Shown: positions 6,376 through 14,630, counted from the stretch's first letter. The stretch is DNA of 26,159 nucleotides from an uncultured Eubacteriales bacterium (GCA_934541205.1 CAKTDK010000009.1:1-26159), one strand, 5' to 3'. Translations and numbers: made by a program. Notes: generated from the letters alone by a model not told the origin.

Positions 6376-7062
6376 ATGAACAGTATCCTTGTTATTGAAG
6401 ACGACAAAAATATAATATCCGTTTTAAAATATATACTTGAAAAAGAAGGTTTTTCCGTAAACATTGCCGAAGACGGCAGACAAGGCCTTGAAAAAGCTTT
6501 AAATAATGATTTTGATATTATTCTTTTAGACGTTATGCTGCCTTTTATAAACGGATTTGATATTTTAAAAGAAATAAAAGAAAAAAAACAAACTCCGGTT
6601 ATAATGCTTACTGCGCTGGACGATGAAGATTCAAAGGTAAAAGGCTTTGAAACGGGTGCGGACGACTATGTTTCAAAACCTTTTTCAAACAGGGAACTTA
6701 TTGCAAGAATAAACGCAAATATAAGAAAAATTTCTGCAAACAGTTTAAATTCAAAAGTAAAAATACGCAGCAATATTTTTTTTGATAAAAAAAACAGCGA
6801 AATTATAAAAGACGGAAATAAAATTTCTCTTACTTCAAGGGAAAATATTCTTCTTGATTTATTTATAAAAAATCCTTCAAACGTTTTTTCGAGAGAAGAG
6901 CTTTTAAAAAAAGTGTGGGGCTATGAAGGATACGTGGGAGATACAAGAGGAGTTGACGTAACCATAAAACGTCTTCGAACAAAGCTTGAAGGAGATATTG
7001 AAAAATATGATATCATAAAAACCCGCCGCGGAATAGGATATTATTTTAACAGCGAGGATTAA
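6376..7062 (+). CDS. walR: OmpR-family response regulator, WalR-like
   Basis: DNA-binding regulator of a two-component system controlling cell-wall metabolism in low-GC Gram-positives. The 228 residues form a receiver domain (acidic pair ED at 8-9, phospho-acceptor Asp52 in LLDVMLP, Thr in MLTALDD, Lys in DDYVSKPF) and a C-terminal winged helix. The ending WGYEGYVGDTRGVDVT then TRRGIGYYF closely resembles WalR/YycF (TRRGVGYY). ATG 6376 is preceded by GGAGGA at 8 bases; a TTG 21 bases upstream is not a credible start. Its kinase follows after 6 bases. PhoP-type regulators are close relatives, but walJ downstream and a WalR-box match elsewhere in the window favour WalR. Confidence 0.87.
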   Translation: MNSILVIEDDKNIISVLKYILEKEGFSVNIAEDGRQGLEKALNNDFDIILLDVMLPFINGFDILKEIKEKKQTPVIMLTALDDEDSKVKGFETGADDYVSKPFSNRELIARINANIRKISANSLNSKVKIRSNIFFDKKNSEIIKDGNKISLTSRENILLDLFIKNPSNVFSREELLKKVWGYEGYVGDTRGVDVTIKRLRTKLEGDIEKYDIIKTRRGIGYYFNSED

Positions 7063-7068
7063 TTACTT

Positions 7069-8808
7069 ATGAAACTTAAAAAAGATACTCTTAATTTTCG
7101 GTTTCTTACTTCATTTATATCTCTTGTTTTAATAATGCTTATATTTGTAGGAAGCCTTATAAGCCTTTTTGTACGAATATATTTTATAAACAATTTTTAT
7201 TCCGATATACAAAAGATTCTTAATAAAGACTTTATAAACCAATATTCAAGTCTTTCAAAAAGCAGCGAAGACTTTTTGTCAAACGTAATTTCGGGAATGG
7301 AAAACCAAAAGCTTAATTTATCTTTAAATAACGATAGAAGCTATATTATTTTATCTCCCGAAGGGAATACTCTTTACGGAGAAAGTTTTTTTGATAACCG
7401 TGATATTGTCAAAAATAAAAATTTTAAAATAGCTGTAAAAGGAGATTTTCAAAATACCCGTAATTATTTTGGAAACTCAATGATTTTTTGCGCTCCTTTA
7501 AAATATAAGGATACGGTTTTAGGGGTTATCTGTATAACCGACAACATGTCAAATGTAAACCGCATTATTTTTTCCGTTACGGTTTTAACTCTTATTTGCT
7601 GTTTTCTCGGCCTTGTTTTATCAGTTATAATTTCTTTTAAAATCTCAAAAATTATTACAAAACCTTTGGAAGAATTGACTTTTGCCGCAAAAGAAATGAA
7701 AAAAGGCAATCTTAATTTAAAAATCAATTATACAAAAAATGATGAAATCGGACTTTTGTCAAACGCCTTTAATAATATGTCTTTTGAACTAAAAAAGTCT
7801 CTAACCAATTTAAAAAATGAAAAAAATAAACTTGATGCTATTTTTTCTCATCTTACCGACGGCGTAATGGTTTTTTCCGAAAAAGGAAATTTATATCATC
7901 AAAACAAAGCCGCGGAAAATTTTTTAAATTTTAAAGAAAAAGATGATTTTGCCGATATATTTCCTTTTTTAAAAAACGATTTTGATAATTTAATTTCTCT
8001 TAAAGAAGAAACTTTGGCTTATACTTTCTCACACAATCAAAAAAGTTTAAAACTTGTATTTGCTTGTTTTGAAACAAAGGAAAAAAATCTTCTTTGTATA
8101 ATTCATGATATAACAGACGAACAAAATTATATATCCCTGCAAAAAGACTTTGCGGCAAATGCTTCTCATGAGCTTAAAACTCCGCTCACCGTAGTAAAAA
8201 GCTATGCTCAAAGTATTTATGAAGATGACGATATGCCTTTAGAAATTCAAAAAGAGTTTTTAAAAACTATTATAAGCGAAACCGACAGAATGACTTTTAT
8301 TGTAAAAGATATGCTCACCTTGTCAAAGACAGAAAAAGAACAAACTTTAATAAAAACGAATTTCAATTTAAAAAATGTAATAATTTCCGTTATAAAAAAT
8401 ACCCAAATCAAAGCTTCGGAAAAAAACATAAAATTTGATTTAAAAGAAGTTTTCGATTATATCGTAAAAGCCGATGAAAGCTTGATTTACCGCTGTATAG
8501 AAAACATTATATCAAATGCCATAAAATACACTGTAAAAAATGATATTGTAAGTATTAGTATGAAAGAAAAAGGTTACAATATTATTGTAAGCATAAAAGA
8601 TCACGGAGAAAAAATTCCAGAGGAATATAAAGACAAAGTTTTTGAAAGATTTTTCCGTATTGACAAGGCTCGTTCAAGACAAACCGGCGGAACTGGCCTT
8701 GGTCTTGCAATTTCAAAAGAAACTGCTCACAAACACGGCGGAGATTTAATTTTGGATACTTCTTTTAAAGAAGGAAACTGTTTTGTCCTTACTCTTCCCG
8801 CAAAATGA
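7069..8808 (+). CDS. walK: Sensor histidine kinase, WalK-like
   Basis: Membrane sensor partner of the preceding regulator. The 579 residues read in order: TM1 at about 11-37, an extracytoplasmic sensor region to about 164, TM2 at 165-189, HAMP (about 190-243), a PAS-like domain (about 250-355), HisKA with phospho-acceptor His367 in FAANASHELKTPL, and HATPase. The HATPase carries the N box ENIISNAIKYT near 478 and G boxes FFRIDKARSRQTGGTGLGL. This is the WalK/PhoR architecture, with an extracellular sensor of about 125 residues. Located 6 bases after walR, so the two are translationally coupled. The regulators WalH and WalI of Bacillus are not found next to it. Confidence 0.88.
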   Translation: MKLKKDTLNFRFLTSFISLVLIMLIFVGSLISLFVRIYFINNFYSDIQKILNKDFINQYSSLSKSSEDFLSNVISGMENQKLNLSLNNDRSYIILSPEGNTLYGESFFDNRDIVKNKNFKIAVKGDFQNTRNYFGNSMIFCAPLKYKDTVLGVICITDNMSNVNRIIFSVTVLTLICCFLGLVLSVIISFKISKIITKPLEELTFAAKEMKKGNLNLKINYTKNDEIGLLSNAFNNMSFELKKSLTNLKNEKNKLDAIFSHLTDGVMVFSEKGNLYHQNKAAENFLNFKEKDDFADIFPFLKNDFDNLISLKEETLAYTFSHNQKSLKLVFACFETKEKNLLCIIHDITDEQNYISLQKDFAANASHELKTPLTVVKSYAQSIYEDDDMPLEIQKEFLKTIISETDRMTFIVKDMLTLSKTEKEQTLIKTNFNLKNVIISVIKNTQIKASEKNIKFDLKEVFDYIVKADESLIYRCIENIISNAIKYTVKNDIVSISMKEKGYNIIVSIKDHGEKIPEEYKDKVFERFFRIDKARSRQTGGTGLGLAISKETAHKHGGDLILDTSFKEGNCFVLTLPAK

Positions 8809-8841
8809 ATTTTTTGTCATATCTTTTTGTTTAATATAGAG

Positions 8842-8870
8842 TTGCATTAATTATATTAAAATGATATAAT
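8842..8870 (+). promoter_or_regulatory. Sigma-A-type promoter of murA
   Basis: TTGCAT (8842-8847), 17-base spacer, TATAAT (8865-8870), 32 bases before the murA start in the 94-base gap after walK. It suggests murA can be transcribed independently of walRK. Confidence 0.7.
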
Positions 8871-8902
8871 GATATGAATGTTTGTATTGGGGATGATAAT
8901 TT

Positions 8903-10192
8903 TTGGAAAAATATATTATACACGGCAACAAAAAATTATCCGGCAGCGTGGAAATCGCCGGAGCCAAAAATGCTGCGGTTGCAGTTATACCGGCAGTTTT
9001 ACTCGCCGAGGGTCCTTGCATTATTGAAAATCTACCGGATATAAGCGATGTAAAACTAATTCTTGAAATTTTATATAATATGGGTGCAAGCATTAAAACT
9101 ATAAAGCCATCCATAGTTGAAATAGATTGTACAAATGTTAAAACTTTTGAAGCTCCTTCAGACTTGCCTGCAAAAATGAGAGCCTCATGTTATCTTATAG
9201 GCGCTCTTTTGGGAAGATGCAAAAATTGTATTGTTCCTATGCCTGGCGGCTGTGATTTTGGAGTAAGACCTATTGACCAGCATCTGAAAGGTTTCAGCCT
9301 TTTGGGAGCAGACATTCAGGTTGAAAATGGCGGCTGTATAGTAGGAAAAGCCGAAAAACTTACCGGTACCACAATCTACCTTGATATGGCAAGCGTAGGT
9401 GCTACTATCAACATTATGCTGGCAGCAGTTAAAGCAGAAGGCACTACTTATATTGAAAATGCCGCTAAAGAACCTCATATAGTTGACCTTGCAAACTTTT
9501 TAAATACCATGGGCGCAGACGTCAAAGGCGCAGGCACCGATGTTATAAAAATTAACGGAGTTAAACATCTAAGCGGCGCGACCTACACCATTATCCCCGA
9601 TCAAATAGAAGCCGGCACTTATATGATAGCCGCTGCAGCTACAAAGGGCGATGTTTTAATAAAAAATGTTATCCCCAAACATCTCGAATGTATTACCGCC
9701 AAGCTTATTGAAGCAGGTGTAGGCGTTGAAGAATATGATGACAGCGTAAGGGTTTTTTATAAAAATCCGTTAACTAAAACAAATATAAAAACTTATTATT
9801 ATCCCGGATTTCCGACAGATATGCAGCCTCAGTTTACTACTCTTCTTTCCGTTGCAAAAGGGACAAGCATTGTTACAGAAGGTGTCTATGACCATCGTTT
9901 TCGTTATGTAAGCGAACTTAACAAAATGGGCGCCGAAATACAAGTTGACGGAAAAGTCGCTGTTGTGGAAGGAACCAATAACCTTATGGGAGCTCCGGTA
10001 AAATCCTGTGATTTAAGAGCAGGAGCCGCTCTTGTTATCGCCGGTCTTATGGCTGAAGGCAAAACCGAAGTGGAAGATATTCATTATATTGAAAGAGGCT
10101 ATGAAAATCTTGTTGAAAAACTTCAAAAGCTGGGCGCTGACATTAAAAAACTTAACATTCCCGACGGCAGTATTATTAAAGATGTAATTTGA
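8903..10192 (+). CDS. murA: UDP-N-acetylglucosamine 1-carboxyvinyltransferase
   Basis: First committed step of peptidoglycan synthesis: adds enolpyruvate from PEP to UDP-GlcNAc in the cytosol. The 429 residues have normal length and the MurA text GAKNA (Lys-Asn at 22-23), MRASCYLIGALLGR, and the mobile loop PMPGGCDFGVRPIDQH. The loop carries Cys117, the residue modified by fosfomycin in typical MurA. Further motifs are DQIEAGTYMIAAA and DLRAGAALVIAGLMAEG. Translation starts at TTG 8903 with GGGGATG upstream; no ATG fits the family N-terminus. It stands between walK and walJ where Bacillus has walH and walI. Firmicutes often carry two MurA paralogues; which one this is cannot be told here. Confidence 0.95.
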   Translation: MEKYIIHGNKKLSGSVEIAGAKNAAVAVIPAVLLAEGPCIIENLPDISDVKLILEILYNMGASIKTIKPSIVEIDCTNVKTFEAPSDLPAKMRASCYLIGALLGRCKNCIVPMPGGCDFGVRPIDQHLKGFSLLGADIQVENGGCIVGKAEKLTGTTIYLDMASVGATINIMLAAVKAEGTTYIENAAKEPHIVDLANFLNTMGADVKGAGTDVIKINGVKHLSGATYTIIPDQIEAGTYMIAAAATKGDVLIKNVIPKHLECITAKLIEAGVGVEEYDDSVRVFYKNPLTKTNIKTYYYPGFPTDMQPQFTTLLSVAKGTSIVTEGVYDHRFRYVSELNKMGAEIQVDGKVAVVEGTNNLMGAPVKSCDLRAGAALVIAGLMAEGKTEVEDIHYIERGYENLVEKLQKLGADIKKLNIPDGSIIKDVI

Positions 10193-10205
10193 TTTTATAT
10201 ATTTT

Positions 10206-10240
10206 CGCCTTGACATATTTTCTGTCAAGGCGGTATTTTA
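10206..10240 (+). terminator. Terminator after murA
   Basis: Perfect 10-bp stem CGCCTTGACA/TGTCAAGGCG with a 7-base loop, then GTATTTTAATAA. The tail is only moderately T-rich and walJ starts 25 bases later, so read-through is possible. Confidence 0.65.
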
Positions 10241-10256
10241 ATAACAGGTGAATTTT

Positions 10257-11045
10257 ATGGATTATTTTTGTTCTTTATACAGCGGAAGCACCGGCAACAG
10301 CCTTTTATATAAAAATAACTGTGTTATTCTTATAGACTGCGGCGGAAGTTTTAAAAAACTTAATGAAAGCCTTATTGATTTGGATTTAAATTTTGATATG
10401 GTTAACGCTATTCTTATTACTCATGAACATATCGATCACATAAACGCTCTTAAAACTGCGTCAAAACGTTACAGAAAACCAATTTACGCCAACAAAAAAA
10501 CTTTAGAAGGTATAAAAAAAAGATTTCCGGATATTGACCAAAGCCTTTTTAGAGAAATAGAAAAAGACAAAGCTTTTTACATAAATGATATTGAAATTAT
10601 TCCTTTTAACACCTGCCACGACAGCGCAGACAGTATGGGCTATACTTTGTTTAACGGCAAAACAAAGCTTGGGATAGCTACAGATATAGGGAAAATCTGC
10701 TCTGATGTGGAAAAAAATCTTATGGAATGTCAAAAAGTTCTTATTGAATCAAACCATGACGTAAACATGCTTATGACAAATCCGAAATATCCTTATGTTT
10801 TAAAGCGCAGAATATTATCGGATTTCGGTCATTTGTCAAATGAAAACTGCAGTAACTTTATTACCCGGCTTTTAAACAACAAAACTGATGAATTTATTTT
10901 AGGTCATTTAAGCAGAGAAAATAATTCTCCATATCTTGCATTTCAGCAATCGGATTCGGCTTTAAAATGTCAAGGAGCATCGGAAAAGGATTATACTTTA
11001 TCTGTAGCGGATTTTGATAAAATAAGCCAAAAAATCTTTTTATAA
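10257..11045 (+). CDS. walJ: MBL-fold metallo-hydrolase, WalJ/YycJ family
   Basis: Cytosolic metallo-beta-lactamase-fold protein of the WalJ/YycJ group. Genetic work in streptococci and Bacillus links the group to WalRK and cell-division/DNA-replication coordination; its nuclease-like chemistry is only partly known. The 262 residues begin with the family text SLYSGSTGNSLLY, followed by LIDCGG and the metal motif THEHIDHINAL. Later metal ligands fall in FNTCHDSADSMGY, ATDIG, ESNHD and FGHLSNENC. ATG 10257 with AGGTG 7 bases upstream is chosen over the GTG 9 bases earlier. Gene order walR-walK-(murA)-walJ supports the name. Confidence 0.88.
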   Translation: MDYFCSLYSGSTGNSLLYKNNCVILIDCGGSFKKLNESLIDLDLNFDMVNAILITHEHIDHINALKTASKRYRKPIYANKKTLEGIKKRFPDIDQSLFREIEKDKAFYINDIEIIPFNTCHDSADSMGYTLFNGKTKLGIATDIGKICSDVEKNLMECQKVLIESNHDVNMLMTNPKYPYVLKRRILSDFGHLSNENCSNFITRLLNNKTDEFILGHLSRENNSPYLAFQQSDSALKCQGASEKDYTLSVADFDKISQKIFL

Positions 11046-11084
11046 AATTAAAGCAAGCAGAAACGATTCTGCTTGCTTTAATTT
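11045..11084. terminator. Bidirectional terminator between walJ and the convergent small-membrane-protein gene
   Basis: Eighteen-bp perfect stem (11045-11062 with 11067-11084), 4-base loop, A/T tracts on both sides. The stop codon of the minus-strand gene (11080-11078) lies within the 3' arm, so it serves both converging units. Confidence 0.88.
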
Positions 11085-11509
11085 TTATATTGAAAAAGAT
11101 ATTTTAATATTAACGCTCCTACACATAAAACAGACGAAAACGCAAAAAATATCATACCGTATACAAGAGCTGATATAAAATCACCGTACCATATCAGCTT
11201 TACTGTTATAATAGCTCCTATAATAAAAATCAATAAGGATATCGCCAAAAACAAAAAACACAAATTTTTCTTTTTATTTTTTTCTATTTCCAAAATTTCT
11301 TTATATTCAAAGTCAGAAACTTCTATAGCTTCTTTTCTGTAATATCTTTTGGCTTTTCTGTCAAAAAATTTGTATCCGTCCATTTTTGCATTTTTTCCGT
11401 AGCCTTCATAATATTTTCTGTCATAAAATCCCCGGCTGATTAAAAATTTTTCTTTTTCAGAATATTCAGGCTTATTTTTCTTTATGTATTCCCTTATCTT
11501 TTGGTTCAT
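11078..11509 (-). CDS. Small two-TM membrane protein, paralogue A
   Basis: A 143-residue protein of unknown function. The first 80 residues are charged and Tyr-rich (YYEGYGKNAKMDGYKFFDRK, then EYKEILEIEK). Two membrane segments follow at about 82-106 and 113-139. ATG 11509 has GAGGAG close upstream. The same layout and several identical blocks occur in the preceding gene at 11521-11955, so the two are tandem duplicates. It is last in the prfB-trmB-paralogue B-paralogue A order and ends inside the shared terminator. I do not recognise a named family. Confidence 0.7.
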   Translation of the reverse strand: MNQKIREYIKKNKPEYSEKEKFLISRGFYDRKYYEGYGKNAKMDGYKFFDRKAKRYYRKEAIEVSDFEYKEILEIEKNKKKNLCFLFLAISLLIFIIGAIITVKLIWYGDFISALVYGMIFFAFSSVLCVGALILKYLFQYKN

Positions 11510-11520
11510 AACGACTCCTC

Positions 11521-11955
11521 TTAATTTTTATCCTCTTTCAGATATTTTATTATAAATGCATTTCCCAAAATAATTACTCCAATACCTATCATAATGGATC
11601 CATATATAAAGAAAGGTAAAATTTGCTGCTGAGAAATGCAAAATATTAAATATCCAATGGCAACTGTAAACATCACGATAGCTAAAGCAAAAAAAAGTAA
11701 ATAAATATTATTTTCTTTTTTTATTTTGCTTCTTAAAATCTCCTGATATTCTTCTTCATTTACTTCACAAGCAACTTTTTTGTAGAATTCTTTTTCATCA
11801 GTATCGTAAAAAGGATATCCTTCATTGATAGGATTTTCGCTGTCTCCTTCATAGTATACCCTTTCATAAAGCCCCAGCTTTATAAGAGTTTTATTTTTTT
11901 CGGTGTTAGGATCATCTTTGGTTTCTTCAAGATATTTTCTTACCTTTTCATTCAT
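11521..11955 (-). CDS. Small two-TM membrane protein, paralogue B
   Basis: A 144-residue protein of unknown function, paralogous to 11078-11509. Shared features are an N-terminal MN.K.R.YL start, a YYEG motif followed by GYPFYDTDEKEFYKK, EV...EY.EIL, a charged linker, and two hydrophobic helices at about 84-109 and 115-138. I start at ATG 11955 because AAGGAGG precedes it. A longer reading upstream runs back into trmB and has no ribosome site. It begins 22 bases after trmB and is 11 bases from paralogue A. The sequence divergence (roughly one third identical by eye) suggests an old duplication. Confidence 0.7.
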   Translation of the reverse strand: MNEKVRKYLEETKDDPNTEKNKTLIKLGLYERVYYEGDSENPINEGYPFYDTDEKEFYKKVACEVNEEEYQEILRSKIKKENNIYLLFFALAIVMFTVAIGYLIFCISQQQILPFFIYGSIMIGIGVIILGNAFIIKYLKEDKN

Positions 11956-11977
11956 AATATAATCCTCCTTAAAAATA

Positions 11978-12616
11978 TTATCTATACATAGCTTCCAGCC
12001 TGTAAATCGGAAATCCTTTTTCCGAAAAATTTTTTTCATATTCGGTCATTACATTATTTTCAATCCCGCTTTGATGCAAATCAAGGGAAATATTCTGAAG
12101 TAAAAAATTACATCTGCAAAACTCGTTTAACGAAAATTCAAAAAGCTTTTTATTATCTGTTTTAAAATATATAAACTGTCCTTTCCTTAAAAGTTTTTTA
12201 TAAATATTCAAAAAATTCTCATGAGTAAGCCGTCTTTTTCTGTTTTTATTTCTGGGCCAAGGATCAGAAAAATTCAAATATATTTTTTCTATTTCTCCTT
12301 TTTTAAAAGTATCGCAAAGTTCCTTTGCATCCGCCGAAATAAATAAAACATTTGAAATATTTTCTTTTTTAATTTTTTCCATTGCCATAACTATTACATC
12401 AGGAAACTTTTCCAGCGCAACAAAGTTTATATCGGGATAAAGCTTTGCCATTCCAAGAACAAAATCACCCTTACCGCAGCCTATTTCCAAATGTATAGGA
12501 TTTTCATTTTTAAAAAGAATATTCCATTTCCCTTTTTGATTTTTATAATCTCTTACCCAAATATCACCGCAACGTTCCATCCGAATCGGTGTATTTTTCT
12601 TTTTTCTTGCTCTCAA
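11978..12616 (-). CDS. trmB: tRNA (guanine-46-N7)-methyltransferase
   Basis: Class I SAM-dependent enzyme that makes m7G46 in the tRNA variable loop. The 212 residues include the SAM motif HLEIGCGKGDFVLGMA (near residue 42), ALEKFPDVI, the catalytic/tRNA motif LNFSDPWPRNKNRKRR (near 113), and the C-terminal TEYEKNF.EKGFPIYRLEA typical of TrmB. The start is TTG 12616 with AGGAGC 8 bases upstream; no ATG is available near the conserved N-terminus. It starts 13 bases after prfB and is likely cotranscribed with it. Confidence 0.95.
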   Translation of the reverse strand: MRARKKKNTPIRMERCGDIWVRDYKNQKGKWNILFKNENPIHLEIGCGKGDFVLGMAKLYPDINFVALEKFPDVIVMAMEKIKKENISNVLFISADAKELCDTFKKGEIEKIYLNFSDPWPRNKNRKRRLTHENFLNIYKKLLRKGQFIYFKTDNKKLFEFSLNEFCRCNFLLQNISLDLHQSGIENNVMTEYEKNFSEKGFPIYRLEAMYR

Positions 12617-12629
12617 GTCCTATTGCTCC

Positions 12630-13745
12630 TTAAATATCGTTTTTAACCTGGCTTTTTAAATAAGCGTTTATAAATCCGTCCAAATCTCCGTCCATAACCG
12701 CCGTTACATTTCCATTTTCAAAAGAAGTTCTGTGATCCTTTACCAAGGTATATGGCATAAATACATAAGACCTTATCTGGCTTCCCCAGGCAATTTCCTT
12801 CTGAACGCCTTTTATATCTTCAATCTTTTCAAGCTGTTCTCTTTCTTTTATTTCCAAAAGCTTCGATTTAAGCATTTTCATTGCCATTTCTTTATTTTGA
12901 TGCTGGCTTCTTTCATTTTGGCAGGCTGCGACTATTCCTGTCGGCAGATGAGTTATTCTGACTGCGGAATCGGTTTTATTAATATGCTGTCCTCCTGCTC
13001 CGCCGCTTCGATAGGTATCAATTCTCAAATCCTCATCTTTTATTTCTATTTCAATTTCGTCATTAAATTCCGGCATAATTTCTATACTTGCAAAAGACGT
13101 ATGCCTTCTTCCCGAAGCGTCGAAAGGCGAAATTCTTACAAGACGATGAACCCCCATTTCGCTTTTTAAAAATCCGTAAGCATATTCTCCTTCAATAAGA
13201 AGGGACGCTGATTTTATTCCCGCCTCATCTCCATCAAGATAATCTATAACACTGTATTTAAACCCTTTTCTTTCCGCCCATCTTGTATACATTCTGTAAA
13301 GCATCTGAGCCCAATCCTGAGCTTCTGTTCCCCCTGCTCCCGCATGAAAAGTCATAATGGCGTTAAAAGTATCATATTCTCCTTTTAACAAAGTTTTCAA
13401 TCTTTGACTTTCCAAATCCTCACAGATTTTTTTATAGTTTTCCTCAACTTCGTCTATCTGACTGTCGTCATCAAGTTCTTTTGCCATATCAATAAGAGTA
13501 AGTGTATCTTCATAAAGAGTTTTAAGCTTATTATAAGCTTCAATTGAATCTTTAAGATGCTTTAATTTTTTTAAAACCTTCTGGCTGTTTTCCTGGTCAT
13601 CCCAAAAATCAGGAGCTGCCGCCTGCTTATCAAGCTCTGCCGCTTGTTTTTCGGCGTTTTTTATATTCATTGCGTCATATAAATCTGAAATATCTTTTTC
13701 CATTCCGATAAGTTTATATTTTATATCATCAAATCTGATATCCAT
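12630..13745 (-). CDS. prfB: Peptide chain release factor 2, no programmed frameshift
   Basis: Recognises UGA and UAA stop codons and triggers peptidyl-tRNA hydrolysis on the ribosome. The 371 residues contain the RF2 anticodon-like tripeptide SPF (206-208) and the catalytic GGQ loop (RSGGAGGQHINKTDSAVRI, 251-253). The frame is continuous from ATG 13745 (AAGGAG 8 bases upstream) to the stop. At the place where many bacteria carry the autoregulatory CTTTGAC shift site, this gene reads TTATATGAC in frame (13682-13674), encoding Leu-Tyr-Asp. So the UGA-dependent feedback is absent. First gene of the prfB-trmB-paralogue B-paralogue A group. Confidence 0.96.
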   Translation of the reverse strand: MDIRFDDIKYKLIGMEKDISDLYDAMNIKNAEKQAAELDKQAAAPDFWDDQENSQKVLKKLKHLKDSIEAYNKLKTLYEDTLTLIDMAKELDDDSQIDEVEENYKKICEDLESQRLKTLLKGEYDTFNAIMTFHAGAGGTEAQDWAQMLYRMYTRWAERKGFKYSVIDYLDGDEAGIKSASLLIEGEYAYGFLKSEMGVHRLVRISPFDASGRRHTSFASIEIMPEFNDEIEIEIKDEDLRIDTYRSGGAGGQHINKTDSAVRITHLPTGIVAACQNERSQHQNKEMAMKMLKSKLLEIKEREQLEKIEDIKGVQKEIAWGSQIRSYVFMPYTLVKDHRTSFENGNVTAVMDGDLDGFINAYLKSQVKNDI

Positions 13746-13806
13746 TTTAATTCTCCTTGTTGTTAAATAAGTATGTATTTATAAAATTGCTTTTTTTCAG
13801 TGTTTT

Positions 13807-13950
13807 AAGATTTCTCACTGCTTACAAGGTGCCACTCCAAAAAAAATTCTTCGATACTTCGTCTATCTGAATAAAAATGGGACATTGTCATTCTTTTTTA
13901 CGATCATTATCAAATGCACCCCATATCATTCCGAACATAGTGAGGAATCT
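13807..13950. repeat. Degenerate REP/MITE-like repeat patch between prfB and lexA
   Basis: Three decayed copies of a roughly 26-base motif. Two lie in one orientation: 13807-13838 starting AAGATTTCTCACTGC, and 13845-13870 starting AATTCTTCGATACTTCG. One is inverted: TATCATTCCGAACATAG at 13924, ending in GAGGAATCT by 13950. The text resembles the widespread TCATTCTGAGCGAAGCGAAGAATC repeat family in clostridial genomes (family from memory). No coding sequence is evident in this 220-base gap. Confidence 0.5.
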
Positions 13951-13965
13951 TTTTAATAAACAAAG

Positions 13966-14562
13966 CTAATAAAACCTAAAATTTGCACACACTTTGCCAA
14001 GTACCGAAAGCTCTTTTGTAAAAATAGGAGTATATAAATCATTTTCAGGCTGAAGGCGAAAACCATCTTTTTCTTTATAAAAGGTTTTAACCGTCGCCTC
14101 ATCTCCTATTAAAGCAACAACGATATCCCCGTTTTCTGCAAATGAAGTTTTTTCGGCAACGATAATATCTCCATCAAATATTCCTGCGTTTATCATACTG
14201 TCTCCTATTACATTTAAAGCAAACAGTTCTTTATTCCCCGCTTTTGAAACAGGATAAGGAACATAATCCGTAATATTTTCAACCGCAAGAATAGGAAGCC
14301 CCGCTGTAATATTGCCCATAAGCGGAACATTTATAAAATTATCTTCCTTTTCTTCCGCAAGCCGAATTCCTCGGCTTTTTCCCTTTGTCATTATTATTCT
14401 TCCTTCTTGTTCAAGAATTTTCAAATGATTAAAAACGCTTGAAGAGGAAGATAACCCTACATTTTCGCATATTTCTCTTATAGTAGGCGTAATATGATTT
14501 TTTTCTATAGCTTTTTTAATATAATCAAAAATTTCTTCTTTTTTATAATTGCTTTTTGCCAT
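13966..14562 (-). CDS. lexA: LexA repressor
   Basis: SOS-response repressor that self-cleaves when RecA filaments form. The 198 residues carry an N-terminal winged helix (TPTIREICENVGLSSSSSVF at 25-44) and a C-terminal S24 peptidase domain. The cleavage site Ala87-Gly88 lies in NITAGLP, the catalytic Ser122 in GDSM, and Lys159 in EATVKTF, so the switch looks intact. ATG 14562 has AGGAGG 6 bases upstream; the longer reading has no ribosome site. Its promoter (14597-14625) shows no GAAC-N4-GTTC SOS box, only an AT-rich palindrome over the -10. Confidence 0.96.
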   Translation of the reverse strand: MAKSNYKKEEIFDYIKKAIEKNHITPTIREICENVGLSSSSSVFNHLKILEQEGRIIMTKGKSRGIRLAEEKEDNFINVPLMGNITAGLPILAVENITDYVPYPVSKAGNKELFALNVIGDSMINAGIFDGDIIVAEKTSFAENGDIVVALIGDEATVKTFYKEKDGFRLQPENDLYTPIFTKELSVLGKVCANFRFY

Positions 14563-14591
14563 ACTGCGCCTCCTGTAATTTTTTGTTATAT

Positions 14592-14625
14592 ATTTTATAA
14601 TATCATAAAATTTCTTACTTATCAA
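14592..14625 (-). promoter_or_regulatory. lexA promoter with overlapping palindrome
   Basis: Minus strand TTGATA (14625-14620), 17-base spacer, TATTAT (14602-14597). A perfect 7-bp inverted repeat ATTTTAT/ATAAAAT (14592-14611, 6-base centre) covers the -10. No canonical Gram-positive SOS operator is visible. Confidence 0.6.
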
Positions 14626-14630
14626 TAATT

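Noticed and set aside
12732..13169. A 145-codon open frame on the plus strand opposite prfB
   Set aside because: Antisense to a highly conserved gene, no ribosome site, Phe/Cys-rich text typical of the reverse strand of an AT-rich gene.
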